A stretch of DNA of 27,174 nucleotides from Paralactobacillus_A sp963926925 (GCA_963926925.1 CAWUZD010000052.1:1-27174); one strand, 5' to 3'. Shown: positions 1 to 5,756, counted from the stretch's first letter. Notes: generated from the sequence alone by a model not told the origin. A program made the numbers and translations.

Positions 1-252
1 TATTAAAACAGAATTATTTTTAACTATTTTTGCACTTGATTCTTGTAATCCTTTTTTAGATATTTTTTTATCAGTATTAAAAATATAACGCTTATTTATT
101 TCACCTGATGCCATCCAATCAATCTCACTTGGATTCCAATAATCATAAATCTTAGTACTAGGAGTTCCACCTGTTTTTACATTAGCAATATCTTTTATCT
201 TTTTAATTTGCCATGCATTATCAAACTCTTTAAATCTAAGCTTTGGCATCAT
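1..252 (-). CDS. hsdS: Type I restriction-modification specificity subunit (HsdS), partial
   Basis: The minus-strand reading frame is open from an ATG pair (252 or 249) to the left edge, giving about 84 residues. It starts MMPKLRFKEF and continues through W-Q-I-K-K-I-x-D-I, KTGGTPST and a Y-W-N-P...I-D-W-M-A-S-G-E-I segment. This is the usual opening of an HsdS target-recognition domain (PKLRFxxF, W..xKLxDI, GGTPST, YW..I.W). HsdS sets the DNA sequence recognised by the HsdM/HsdR complex. Only the start of the first recognition domain is visible; hsdM and hsdR are not in the window. No good Shine-Dalgarno precedes the ATG pair, and the frame stays open 11 further codons upstream (to a stop at 286-288) without another ATG. 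This could therefore be a recombined or truncated hsdS copy rather than a normal gene start. Family is fairly certain; intactness is unknown. Confidence 0.75.
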   Translation of the reverse strand, partial: MMPKLRFKEFDNAWQIKKIKDIANVKTGGTPSTKIYDYWNPSEIDWMASGEINKRYIFNTDKKISKKGLQESSAKIVKNNSVLI

Positions 253-322
253 CTTCGCAAAATCTACATTACGTAAAGTTGAATATTATGATAACTAATT
301 TCTTAAGTTATTTTTTAGAATC

Positions 323-341
323 ATAATTATTTTTTAATTAT
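323..341. other. AT-only inverted repeat
   Basis: ATAATTA (323-329) and TAATTAT (335-341) form a 7-bp inverted repeat around five T residues, between the hsdS fragment and the first plus-strand gene. It could be a weak hairpin or an operator. Being AT-only, it could also be chance in this background. Confidence 0.25.
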
Positions 342-353
342 GGTAGATTTTGT

Positions 354-383
354 GGGTTAGGGTGGGTGGTTGGGATGAAAGGG
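354..383 (+). promoter_or_regulatory. G-quadruplex-forming motif, five GGG runs
   Basis: Five GGG runs occur at 354-356, 360-362, 364-366, 372-374 and 381-383, with loops of 3, 1, 5 and 6 bases. The first four alone satisfy the canonical G3N1-7 G-quadruplex rule. The surrounding DNA is strongly AT-rich, so the cluster stands out. It lies on the coding strand just upstream of a TATAAT element at 387-392, occupying the place of a -35 hexamer. A regulatory role is inference. Confidence 0.55.
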
Positions 384-386
384 TTA

Positions 387-392
387 TATAAT
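387..392 (+). promoter_or_regulatory. Candidate -10 element (TATAAT)
   Basis: A perfect TATAAT lies 36 bases upstream of the chosen start of the following membrane-protein gene. At 17 bp upstream the sequence is part of the G-run cluster (364-369), not a -35 hexamer. If this is a promoter, it either depends on an activator or uses the G-rich segment in an unusual way. Confidence 0.4.
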
Positions 393-428
393 TGCCTTTA
401 ACAATTATGATGCATGAGGTTAATTTTT

Positions 429-839
429 ATGAAGATGAGTTTAATGACAAAATTAAAACCGTATTTGCAGTATTATTGGTTACCGCTGGCGTTAATGGTA
501 GTTTTGGCGGCGGTCGGGTTAAGTAATCCGTTTACGGATGACTTTGTGAAGGGTAATGCGTTGCAGTCGGTGCTGTTGTTATATTTGGGGTTATGCTTTT
601 TAATCTTGGTGATATATCCGAATAAGTTTCGTTATAAAAAGGTGTTACTTGTTTTAGACAAGTATATTAATATTGTGATTCTGTGGTTAGCGTTACTGGA
701 ATTAATTACTTTCATCTTTGCCAAATCGACGTTTTCTAAGACAATCATTTCCTTTTTTACCTTCTTTGTGACCTTCAGTATTTTGTGCTTTATCGTGATA
801 ATGAAAACATCAATCTCTTTGATTACCGGACGTTATTAA
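429..839 (+). CDS. Hypothetical four-helix membrane protein
   Basis: The protein has about 136 residues with four evident hydrophobic segments, roughly residues 13-32, 46-65, 80-99 and 105-128, and short polar connectors. I do not recognise the family. I prefer the ATG at 429 over the in-frame ATG at 414 because GAGG at 416-419 then sits nine bases upstream, a normal Shine-Dalgarno distance; an ATG at 435 is also possible. It follows the G-run/TATAAT region and is read away from the hsdS fragment. No catalytic motif is visible, so no function is proposed. Confidence 0.55.
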   Translation: MKMSLMTKLKPYLQYYWLPLALMVVLAAVGLSNPFTDDFVKGNALQSVLLLYLGLCFLILVIYPNKFRYKKVLLVLDKYINIVILWLALLELITFIFAKSTFSKTIISFFTFFVTFSILCFIVIMKTSISLITGRY

Positions 840-896
840 TTAATATTATGTTATTGTCGTTAGTTGGGGTAGTAACATTATTTAATTTATACATAT

Positions 897-1094
897 GTGC
901 ATGGCAAGATTTTCAATTTTAGTGTTGATGTGATTTTAGGTTTAGCCACGTTCTTAATTAGTTGCTTGGCATACCTAACAATTACTAATAAGGAATGGCA
1001 AATTTTGTCATTAGAAGAGTTGAGGAAGTACAAGTACTTAATGATTCCGATTATTACGGGCTTGATTTCAACGATTCTCGATCATATTCATTAA
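897..1094 (+). CDS. Hypothetical small membrane protein, possibly a remnant
   Basis: This frame gives up to 65 residues with two hydrophobic stretches (about residues 9-28 and 47-60). The only early start is a GTG at 897 and no Shine-Dalgarno is visible before it. A short overlapping frame (ATG at 848, stop at 920-922) is also hydrophobic, so an older longer gene may have been broken here. Its first hydrophobic part (VDVILGLATFLISCLAYL) resembles the peptide encoded at 1341-1448 (IDTILGCLSYLLIISISL). Coding status is uncertain. Confidence 0.3.
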   Translation: MHGKIFNFSVDVILGLATFLISCLAYLTITNKEWQILSLEELRKYKYLMIPIITGLISTILDHIH

Positions 1095-1340
1095 TAAAAA
1101 GGCAAAAGCACTGCATTACGCAATGCTTCTGTCTATCAAGGTGTTTATGAAAAAATTTGAAGGATTATAAGTAATAAATACTTACAACATCTTTATTGTA
1201 ATACGAAATTAAAACAATTCAACAGTTATTATTTTAATTTGGATAAATATAATACTTTTGAATAATAATTCTTAAGATGGTAAAGAAAATTTAAAGGCAT
1301 GGGTTTATATTGGCAAAGTAAACGGTGCCAAAGTATAATT

Positions 1341-1448
1341 ATGAATACAAGGTGTAATTTGATTGATAACGAAATTGGCGTTATTATTGATACTATTTTA
1401 GGATGTTTATCGTATCTGCTGATTATTTCAATTAGTCTACAAGAGTAA
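1341..1448 (+). CDS. Hypothetical 35-residue one-helix peptide
   Basis: ATG at 1341 opens a 35-codon frame ending TAA at 1446-1448, with one hydrophobic segment over about residues 14-33. It resembles the hydrophobic part of the frame at 897-1094, which hints at a duplicated small gene or a remnant of one. No convincing Shine-Dalgarno precedes it. The frame ends 13 bases before the next gene, with that gene's ribosome site directly after the stop. Low confidence that it is translated. Confidence 0.25.
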   Translation: MNTRCNLIDNEIGVIIDTILGCLSYLLIISISLQE

Positions 1449-1461
1449 GAGGTAGGTTATT

Positions 1462-1842
1462 ATGGAAGAACTTTGGCAACCAATTAAGCATTATTCTGAT
1501 TATTACATTAGTAGTTGTGGGCGTGTCTATGACACTAACAAGAAGGTGTTTACACCAATTAAACATGATTTTGTATATGTCAGTGCCCTGTGCAAGGGGA
1601 AGCGCAAGCACGTCATGTTATCAGTTAAGCGGATGTTATTAGAGTATTTTAACATTGATACGTATACTAACAAGCCGCACAAGATCGCTTTTAAAGGACC
1701 AAAACGAGCCAAGAAGAAGGGCCATCCGGTTGATAGTATGTTTTATGATGTTATGGAAGAATTGGAAGGCGAATATGGTAGCATTTGTAACGTTCCCGAA
1801 AATGACCAACGTTTCCAAGTGTTACGGACGTACTTCAATTAA
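1462..1842 (+). CDS. NUMOD4-type motif protein without HNH domain
   Basis: The protein has 126 residues. The N-terminal third (E-L-W-Q-P-I-K-x-Y-x-x-Y-Y-I-S-S-C-G-R-V-Y) fits the NUMOD4 motif (W-x-P-I-x-x-Y-x-x-x-Y-x-V-S-x-x-G-R-V) of HNH homing endonucleases. A following segment, up to L-S-V-K-R-M-L-L-E-Y-F at about residues 52-62, matches the usual continuation that ends in an H-R-L-V-A-x-x-F-like element. The rest (65-126) is basic then acidic and shows no H-N-H residues, so no nuclease centre is visible. GAGG just upstream (about 1448-1452) is the ribosome site. In the family NUMOD4 is a DNA-binding module; here it stands alone, as either a stripped homing endonuclease or a small DNA-binding protein. 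The family call rests on motif memory. Confidence 0.6.
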   Translation: MEELWQPIKHYSDYYISSCGRVYDTNKKVFTPIKHDFVYVSALCKGKRKHVMLSVKRMLLEYFNIDTYTNKPHKIAFKGPKRAKKKGHPVDSMFYDVMEELEGEYGSICNVPENDQRFQVLRTYFN

Positions 1843-1845
1843 AAA

Positions 1846-1880
1846 TAAGGTGGAATACTAAAGTATTCCACCTTATTTTT
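1846..1880. terminator. Bidirectional intrinsic terminator
   Basis: A 14-bp perfect stem (TAAGGTGGAATACT / AGTATTCCACCTTA) with a two-base loop lies between convergent units. It has A-runs before it and T-runs after it, so it can end both the NUMOD4 gene and the minus-strand McrB-N pseudogene. Confidence 0.85.
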
Positions 1881-2527
1881 TAATCATTCACAATGGCATT
1901 AATGCTAGCTTCAAGGTCAGTGTTATGCATATGTTGTTTTAATTCAGCAAACAAGCTAAGCATATTTTTTAAGTCGGCAATCATTTGTTGGTTATCTGGC
2001 AAATGGTCCTTTTCATAATGAATGCTAGCGATGTTACAAATTTCATTACCTAACCGTGCATCCCGGTCACGTTTTTCTTTAACCAGATTAATGTCGTTAG
2101 TCGTAATGCGGTCATCATTAATGGTTAAATGCTGGCGCCAGTAGTTATTAACTTGTTCAGCAGTTTCGAGTGGTTGGGTATAGTGTTCTTTAAAGAAGGT
2201 CCAACCTTGGTTAAGTGATAAGTGAGAGGTAGGCGTTTTGCATATCGTCACTAAACAAGTAAACCAAGTAATAACTTTGTTGTGGACTGTCGGATAAGTC
2301 ATGATCAAAGAATACCAATCCATGGCAAGATTGACCAACGCCCTTGGCCAGCGGAGCCTTTAACGTCATAGTTACTTAATAATGTCGTGGCGCAAGGGAT
2401 GCTTTGTTTGCAAGCCATCACGTAATAATTCGGCGGTGTGGTTGCCTTTGTAAGGATCATCCATCCGTTCGGCTTCATCATCGGGATAGTGTTGCATAAT
2501 TGTGGCAATTAAATCGTGTAAGTTCAT
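1880..2527 (-). pseudogene. McrB N-terminal domain (DUF3578/MrcB_N) gene, three frame breaks
   Basis: The minus strand starts at ATG 2527 behind a perfect AGGAGGAG site. It reads in one frame to a stop at 2372-2374 and in a second through Y-D-V-K-G-S-A-G-Q-G-R-W...P-W-I-G-I. It then runs in a third through Q-Q-S-Y-Y-L-V-Y-L-F and in a fourth from S-L-N-Q-G-W to the end at 1880. Joined, these give the MrcB_N/DUF3578 pattern (GSxGQGxW, PWIxIF, YYxVYLF, YLSLNQG), the DNA-sensing part of McrB-like type IV restriction proteins. The breaks are +1 near 2371-2380, +1 near 2306-2313 and a 7-bp tandem duplication (TAAGTGA twice, 2212-2225). They sum to nine bases, restoring a frame of about 212 residues. 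No McrB GTPase domain or McrC lies nearby. Confidence 0.8.
2212..2225. repeat. 7-bp tandem duplication causing a frameshift
   Basis: TAAGTGA occurs twice in direct succession (2212-2218, 2219-2225). Removing one copy joins the minus-strand Y-L-S-L and N-Q-G-W segments of the McrB-N gene in frame. This is a clean slippage-type duplication. Confidence 0.85.
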
Positions 2528-2556
2528 GATTACTCCTCCTTTTGGTATAGATAAAT

Positions 2557-2580
2557 AAAACCAGTCAGTGACTGGTTTTA
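2557..2580 (-). terminator. Intrinsic terminator
   Basis: AAACCAGTCA and TGACTGGTTT form a 10-bp stem around one base. In the minus-strand direction it is followed by TTTTATTTAT. It lies just downstream of the first Spx-like gene's stop (2603) and before the McrB-N pseudogene's ribosome site, separating the two. Confidence 0.7.
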
Positions 2581-2602
2581 AGGTAATAAATGAAAAGTGT
2601 GA

Positions 2603-3007
2603 TTAGTCTTTATTCTTCATGTAACGTTCGTTAGCGTCACCTAAGTGTTCAGCATACTTGCTTTCTTCAAAGCCAAACAAGATGGTTGTCCGGTCGATTT
2701 CAATGATTGGCTGGTTAATATCATGAAGGTGTGATGCTAAGAAGTCAGCTAAGGCTTTTACATCCATGGCGTCAGTCTTATCACGGAGGGCGTCGTTACC
2801 TGGTTCGATGAATTCTTGGTTCTTCAAACCAGATTCATTAATCCACCGTTCAAATTCTTCAGGGGTGATGGTCTTCTTAGCCAAATCAACTAATTCATAG
2901 TTAATGTGGTTATCATCTAACCATTCCTTTGCTTTCCGGCAAGCATTACTTTCGTTTTCTTCGCCAGCAAATTCGAAGAAACGGACAACACGTTGTTCTT
3001 TTTCCAT
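2603..3007 (-). CDS. Spx/ArsC-like thioredoxin-fold protein, SXXC variant (copy 2)
   Basis: The protein has 134 residues. S20-N-A-C23-R-K-A-K-E-W-L, then H-x-I-x-Y-E-L-V-D-L, an I-T-P-E-E-F-E-x-W-I helix and N-Q-P-I-I-E-I-D...F-G-F match the ArsC/Spx order (CxxC-RKA-WL, RPI, VGF). Spx binds RNA polymerase and senses thiol stress through CXXC; arsenate reductases use a single cysteine. Here the first cysteine of CXXC is Ser20 and only Cys23 remains, and the Pro is kept but the preceding Arg of RPI is Gln. It is 16 bases downstream of a paralogue and probably co-transcribed. AAGGAG precedes the ATG. The biochemical role is open: it could be a degenerate Spx or a monothiol reductase. Confidence 0.65.
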   Translation of the reverse strand: MEKEQRVVRFFEFAGEENESNACRKAKEWLDDNHINYELVDLAKKTITPEEFERWINESGLKNQEFIEPGNDALRDKTDAMDVKALADFLASHLHDINQPIIEIDRTTILFGFEESKYAEHLGDANERYMKNKD

Positions 3008-3023
3008 ATTAATTACTCCTTAA

Positions 3024-3446
3024 TTAGTAAATGTTATTATTTTTGTTTTCTTTCTTTTCGTAAGCGGTGTTTAAATCGGTGAGGTTATCAGCGTAAACAC
3101 TAGCATCAAAACCAAAGGCGATAACATCACGGTCAACCCGTAAGACTGGCCACCGCATGATATCCAAGTGTTCAATTAAATAGTTGGCTAATTGTTTATG
3201 ATCCATGTCAGCTACTTTGTCACGGGTTTCGGCGTCAGTGGTGTTGATATAAGCATCGTTACTTAAAGCGGTGTGGCGTAACCAGGTTTCGATTTCTTGA
3301 GCAGTAATCAAGTTAGTTACCACGTCAACGATGTTGTAGTTAACATGGTGTTCATGTAACCAGGTTTTGGCAGCACTGCAGTCAGCACTTTCAGTAAAAT
3401 TACTATCAATTAATAAATCAACTTCATGTGGTTCATGTTTGAACAT
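3024..3446 (-). CDS. Spx/ArsC-like thioredoxin-fold protein, SXXC variant (copy 1)
   Basis: The protein has 140 residues and is a paralogue of the next gene down. It has S20-A-D-C23-S-A-A-K-T-W-L at the active-site loop, H-V-N-Y-N-I-V-D-V, I-T-A-Q-E-I-E-x-W-L, and R-W-P-V-L-R-V-D...F-G-F near residues 98-115. Serine again replaces the first CXXC cysteine, at the same residue numbers as the paralogue, so the change predates the duplication or is selected. The C-terminus is Asn/Lys-rich. AGGAGG lies seven to nine bases before ATG 3446. It is first of a two-gene minus-strand unit between two terminators. Fold assignment is good; function is not assigned. Confidence 0.65.
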   Translation of the reverse strand: MFKHEPHEVDLLIDSNFTESADCSAAKTWLHEHHVNYNIVDVVTNLITAQEIETWLRHTALSNDAYINTTDAETRDKVADMDHKQLANYLIEHLDIMRWPVLRVDRDVIAFGFDASVYADNLTDLNTAYEKKENKNNNIY

Positions 3447-3478
3447 TTCTTACTCCTCCTTTATTTCCTTCAAATCCC

Positions 3479-3507
3479 ATTTAAACCAAAAAGACGCCCA
3501 AATACAA
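3479..3507 (-). promoter_or_regulatory. Candidate promoter for the Spx-like pair
   Basis: On the minus strand TTGTAT (3507-3502) and TTAAAT (3484-3479) are 17 bp apart, 33 bases upstream of the first Spx-like start and just past the mrr terminator. The hexamers are imperfect. Confidence 0.35.
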
Positions 3508-3510
3508 ATA

Positions 3511-3545
3511 AAATGCCTTATTAATTGCAATTAATAAGGCATTTT
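3511..3545 (-). terminator. Intrinsic terminator of the mrr gene
   Basis: A perfect stem of about 16 bp (AAATGCCTTATTAATT / AATTAATAAGGCATTT) lies immediately after the mrr stop in the minus direction and is followed by a T-rich tract. In the plus direction it is also followed by TTTT. Confidence 0.8.
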
Positions 3546-3547
3546 CA

Positions 3548-4483
3548 TTATTCATCAAAAAAATCTTCGTCAATACTCATTAATTGGTAAGTTTCCTTGA
3601 CTTGAACGCCAACGTGATACTTGAGCATTAAGTCCGTTAGTTGTTGGCCGTTAATGAGTATGATGTTGCTTTGTTTAGCCGCGGCGATTGCTCCTTGCGA
3701 AAAATCTGAGGTAGTAATAAAGACGCCACGGTCAGCGTGTTCAATCGAAATGGCGCCAAAGAAGGCATTAATCGCTGGCCGTTGCACGTTATTACCGATT
3801 TGGTAACGCTTGGCCTGAATATAGACGCGCTGGGTGCCGAGTGGGTCCTGGTTAATAATGCCATCAATGCCACCGTCGTTTGCGCGTTGGGTAACGATGG
3901 CTTGTCCATCAGTACCTTGGTAGCCCATCGCCACTAGCAACTTAACTACCAAGCGTTCAAAGAAGGCCGGATCAGCTTTGAGAATGCGGTGTAATAAGTC
4001 AACGGCAATGCCATTATTGAAGTTATTCACTTGTTGTTCAAGCTGTTCGGTGAGGCTTAATGCTTCGAGTGGTTCAGGATTAATGCTACTTTTCCGCTGG
4101 TTAACTTCGGCTTGGTGCTGTTGGTACTGTGGTTGGGCGTGGATAATTTTACTATCAAGCTTAAGGCCATACTGTTTAGCCACTTGTTTACCGAGTGGCG
4201 TAATTTGGTAAGTTGAACGTTGTGCTCGTTTAATTAAGCCAGCATTGTGTAGTTCAGATAAGGCCCAGCTTAAGCGGTTATAAATAATATTAATATGCTT
4301 ATTGGGGTAAGTGGCATCAATAATAGCTTGGGGAAAGTTAACAGCTTTTACCAAAGCGGTCATGATGTCATTTACCTGCCAGGGTTGGTTGTTACCAATA
4401 ATCATTAGGATAATTGATGCTAAGGCATCCCAAGTCGGGATGTTTGAATTTTTACTCCGTTTTAAATCGTTAAAATTAATCAT
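3548..4483 (-). CDS. mrr: Mrr-type restriction endonuclease
   Basis: The protein has 311 residues, close to the roughly 304 of E. coli Mrr. Residues 1-110 form an N-terminal winged-helix-like Mrr_N region (W-D-A-L...Y-N-R-L-S-W-A-L-S-E-L...G-L-I-K-R...Y-x-I-T-P-L-G). A Gln-rich linker follows. The catalytic domain spans about 160-290: F175-E176-R-L-V, G-Y-x-G, N-D203-G-G-I-D207-G, then Y-I-Q223-A-K225, with R-G-V-F-I-T-T-S-x-F-S and A beyond. The D...QxK arrangement is the PD-(D/E)xK-like centre of Mrr, a type IV enzyme cutting modified DNA. All key residues are present, so it is probably active. It is alone on its transcript, divergent from the small peptide gene at 4596, with GAGG before ATG 4483. 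Confidence 0.88.
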   Translation of the reverse strand: MINFNDLKRSKNSNIPTWDALASIILMIIGNNQPWQVNDIMTALVKAVNFPQAIIDATYPNKHINIIYNRLSWALSELHNAGLIKRAQRSTYQITPLGKQVAKQYGLKLDSKIIHAQPQYQQHQAEVNQRKSSINPEPLEALSLTEQLEQQVNNFNNGIAVDLLHRILKADPAFFERLVVKLLVAMGYQGTDGQAIVTQRANDGGIDGIINQDPLGTQRVYIQAKRYQIGNNVQRPAINAFFGAISIEHADRGVFITTSDFSQGAIAAAKQSNIILINGQQLTDLMLKYHVGVQVKETYQLMSIDEDFFDE

Positions 4484-4512
4484 CTTGTCTGCCTCAATGT
4501 GTTTTCATTATT

Positions 4513-4521
4513 ATTCTAGCA
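4513..4521 (-). promoter_or_regulatory. Candidate extended -10 promoter for mrr
   Basis: The minus strand reads TGCTAGAAT (4521-4513), an extended -10 (TGn plus TAGAAT), 30 bases before the mrr start. No good -35 is seen at 17 bp. Confidence 0.4.
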
Positions 4522-4536
4522 AATCCAGGTGAGATT

Positions 4537-4565
4537 TTCATTATTAATCTTATTAATGATAAAAT
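4537..4565 (+). promoter_or_regulatory. Candidate promoter for the 51-residue peptide gene
   Basis: TTCATT (4537-4542), a 17-bp spacer ending in TGA, and TAAAAT (4560-4565) make a plausible extended -10 promoter, 30 bases upstream of the peptide start and divergent from the mrr promoter. Confidence 0.4.
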
Positions 4566-4595
4566 AATAATGTCTATTAATAAGGAGTAATGGTT

Positions 4596-4751
4596 ATGTA
4601 CATTGTTAAAAAGGGGACCACACCGCATGGCGGCCACTGGCGGTTAAAGATTGTCAGTCATCGCTGGCCATCACCGTTATTGCTAACGTTAGCGACAACG
4701 GCAGTGGTTGGTAGTACGGGTTATTTTTTATACAAACAATTGAATAAGTAG
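4596..4751 (+). CDS. Small one-helix membrane peptide, 51 residues
   Basis: ATG at 4596 with AAGGAG (4582-4587) eight bases upstream opens a 51-codon frame ending TAG. Residues 1-25 are basic and Gly/His-rich (K5, K6, H11, H14, R16, K18, H22, R23). Residues 27-47 form one hydrophobic helix rich in L, T and V, followed by Y-K-Q-L-N-K. The strong ribosome site and a plausible promoter support expression. I do not recognise the family. An ATG at 4590 in another frame is not supported by spacing. Confidence 0.55.
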   Translation: MYIVKKGTTPHGGHWRLKIVSHRWPSPLLLTLATTAVVGSTGYFLYKQLNK

Positions 4752-4814
4752 TTTTAATATCAATCTTTTCTATACGTTAGTTCTGATGATTTCGATAAAT
4801 CTTACCAAAATTTA

Positions 4815-4843
4815 TTTACATTAGCGTGTAATTATATTATTTT
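4815..4843 (+). promoter_or_regulatory. Candidate promoter with TTACA-N6-TGTAA inverted repeat
   Basis: TTTACA (4815-4820) is 17 bp from TATTTT (4838-4843), ahead of the GRP sugar transporter. TTACA (4816-4820) and TGTAA (4827-4831) form an inverted repeat with a six-base centre inside the promoter, a natural place for a repressor. The -10 is weak; the regulator is unknown. Confidence 0.4.
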
Positions 4844-4895
4844 GTAATAAGTACCGTTTTTTAGGTAAGATATTTTGAAAGGTTTGATTGCGTTT

Positions 4896-5747
4896 ATGGG
4901 AATCATCTGGGCGTTATTACCAGTGATCTTCTGGGGCGTCATGCCATTGATTGTTAAAAAAATCGGTGGCCGGCCTACTAATGGCATTCTCGGGACCGCC
5001 ACGGGGGCATTAATTGTCGGCATTGTGATTCAATTAATTGCTCATCCCCAAGCAATTAGTCTCGAAATGTTCTTAATCAGTATGTTCACTGGGGCATGTT
5101 GGGTTATTGGTCAAGTTGGGCAATTTGCTTCATATAATTTGATTTCAGTAACCACAACGATGCCAATTTCAACCGCCTTGCAATTAATTGGTACGTCATT
5201 AATCGGCGTTTTTGTTTTTGGTGAATGGCAAAGTACCTTAAGCAAGGTAATTGGTTTTGGCGATATTATTTTGTTAATTGTCGGGGTAGCATTAACTACC
5301 GTTGGTGATAAGAAGGAAAAGAACCAACATATTAAGCAAGGGTTAATCGTCTTAATTCTTACTTCAATTGGTTACTGGATTTACAGTGCGGTTCCGAAGG
5401 CGTTAAACATTGATGGGACTGCCATGTTCTTACCACAGATGTTAGGGGCATTCTTAGCAGCGGTAATTTATGTATTGTTTGTTGACCGGCATACCTTTGT
5501 GGAAAGCAAGACGTGGAAAAACATTAGTGCTGGGATTTTATGGGGCATTGCGGCTTTTTCATACATTATTGCAGCCAAGATTTTGGGAATCGCTACGGCG
5601 TTTACAATTACACAACTTTGTGTTGTTATTTCCACACTCGGCGGCATTATCTTCTTGCATGAACACAAGACACACCGTGAACTAGGCTTTACCTTGTTTG
5701 GCTTAGCCTTAGTAGTTATCGGTGGCATTGTTACAGCATTTTTATAG
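4896..5747 (+). CDS. GRP-family sugar uptake permease (GlcU/RbsU-like)
   Basis: The protein has 283 residues with ten hydrophobic helices and matches the glucose/ribose porter family. Signs are the M-G-I-I-W-A-L-L-P-V-I-F-W-G-V opening, G-G-R-P-T-N near the second helix, the Q-x-G-Q-F...T-T-T-M-P-I-S-T-A-L-Q-L segment and a second half that repeats it (W-G-I-A-A-F-S-Y, A-F-T-I-T-Q-L-C-V-V-I-S-T-L). Members take up glucose or ribose, probably proton-coupled; the substrate cannot be told from sequence. I chose ATG 4896 because relatives begin at this I-A-L-L-P motif. A TTG at 4875 with AGG at 4863 would add seven residues. No rbsK or rbsD neighbour is present. The gene ends in its own terminator. 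Confidence 0.82.
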   Translation: MGIIWALLPVIFWGVMPLIVKKIGGRPTNGILGTATGALIVGIVIQLIAHPQAISLEMFLISMFTGACWVIGQVGQFASYNLISVTTTMPISTALQLIGTSLIGVFVFGEWQSTLSKVIGFGDIILLIVGVALTTVGDKKEKNQHIKQGLIVLILTSIGYWIYSAVPKALNIDGTAMFLPQMLGAFLAAVIYVLFVDRHTFVESKTWKNISAGILWGIAAFSYIIAAKILGIATAFTITQLCVVISTLGGIIFLHEHKTHRELGFTLFGLALVVIGGIVTAFL

Positions 5748-5756
5748 AAATTATTG

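Noticed and set aside
848..922. 24-residue hydrophobic frame before the 897 ORF
   Set aside because: No ribosome site and it overlaps the other frame; noted only as a possible part of a broken gene.
1104..1130. Hairpin around GCATT-ACGC-AATGC as a terminator
   Set aside because: The stem is only five pairs and no T-tract follows in the plus direction.
3621..4532. Several plus-strand frames of 61-77 residues over mrr
   Set aside because: They overlap a complete, motif-supported minus-strand gene and lack ribosome sites.
4875..4895. TTG at 4875 as start of the GRP transporter
   Set aside because: Possible, with AGG upstream, but relatives begin at the ALLP motif encoded from ATG 4896. Kept only as an alternative.
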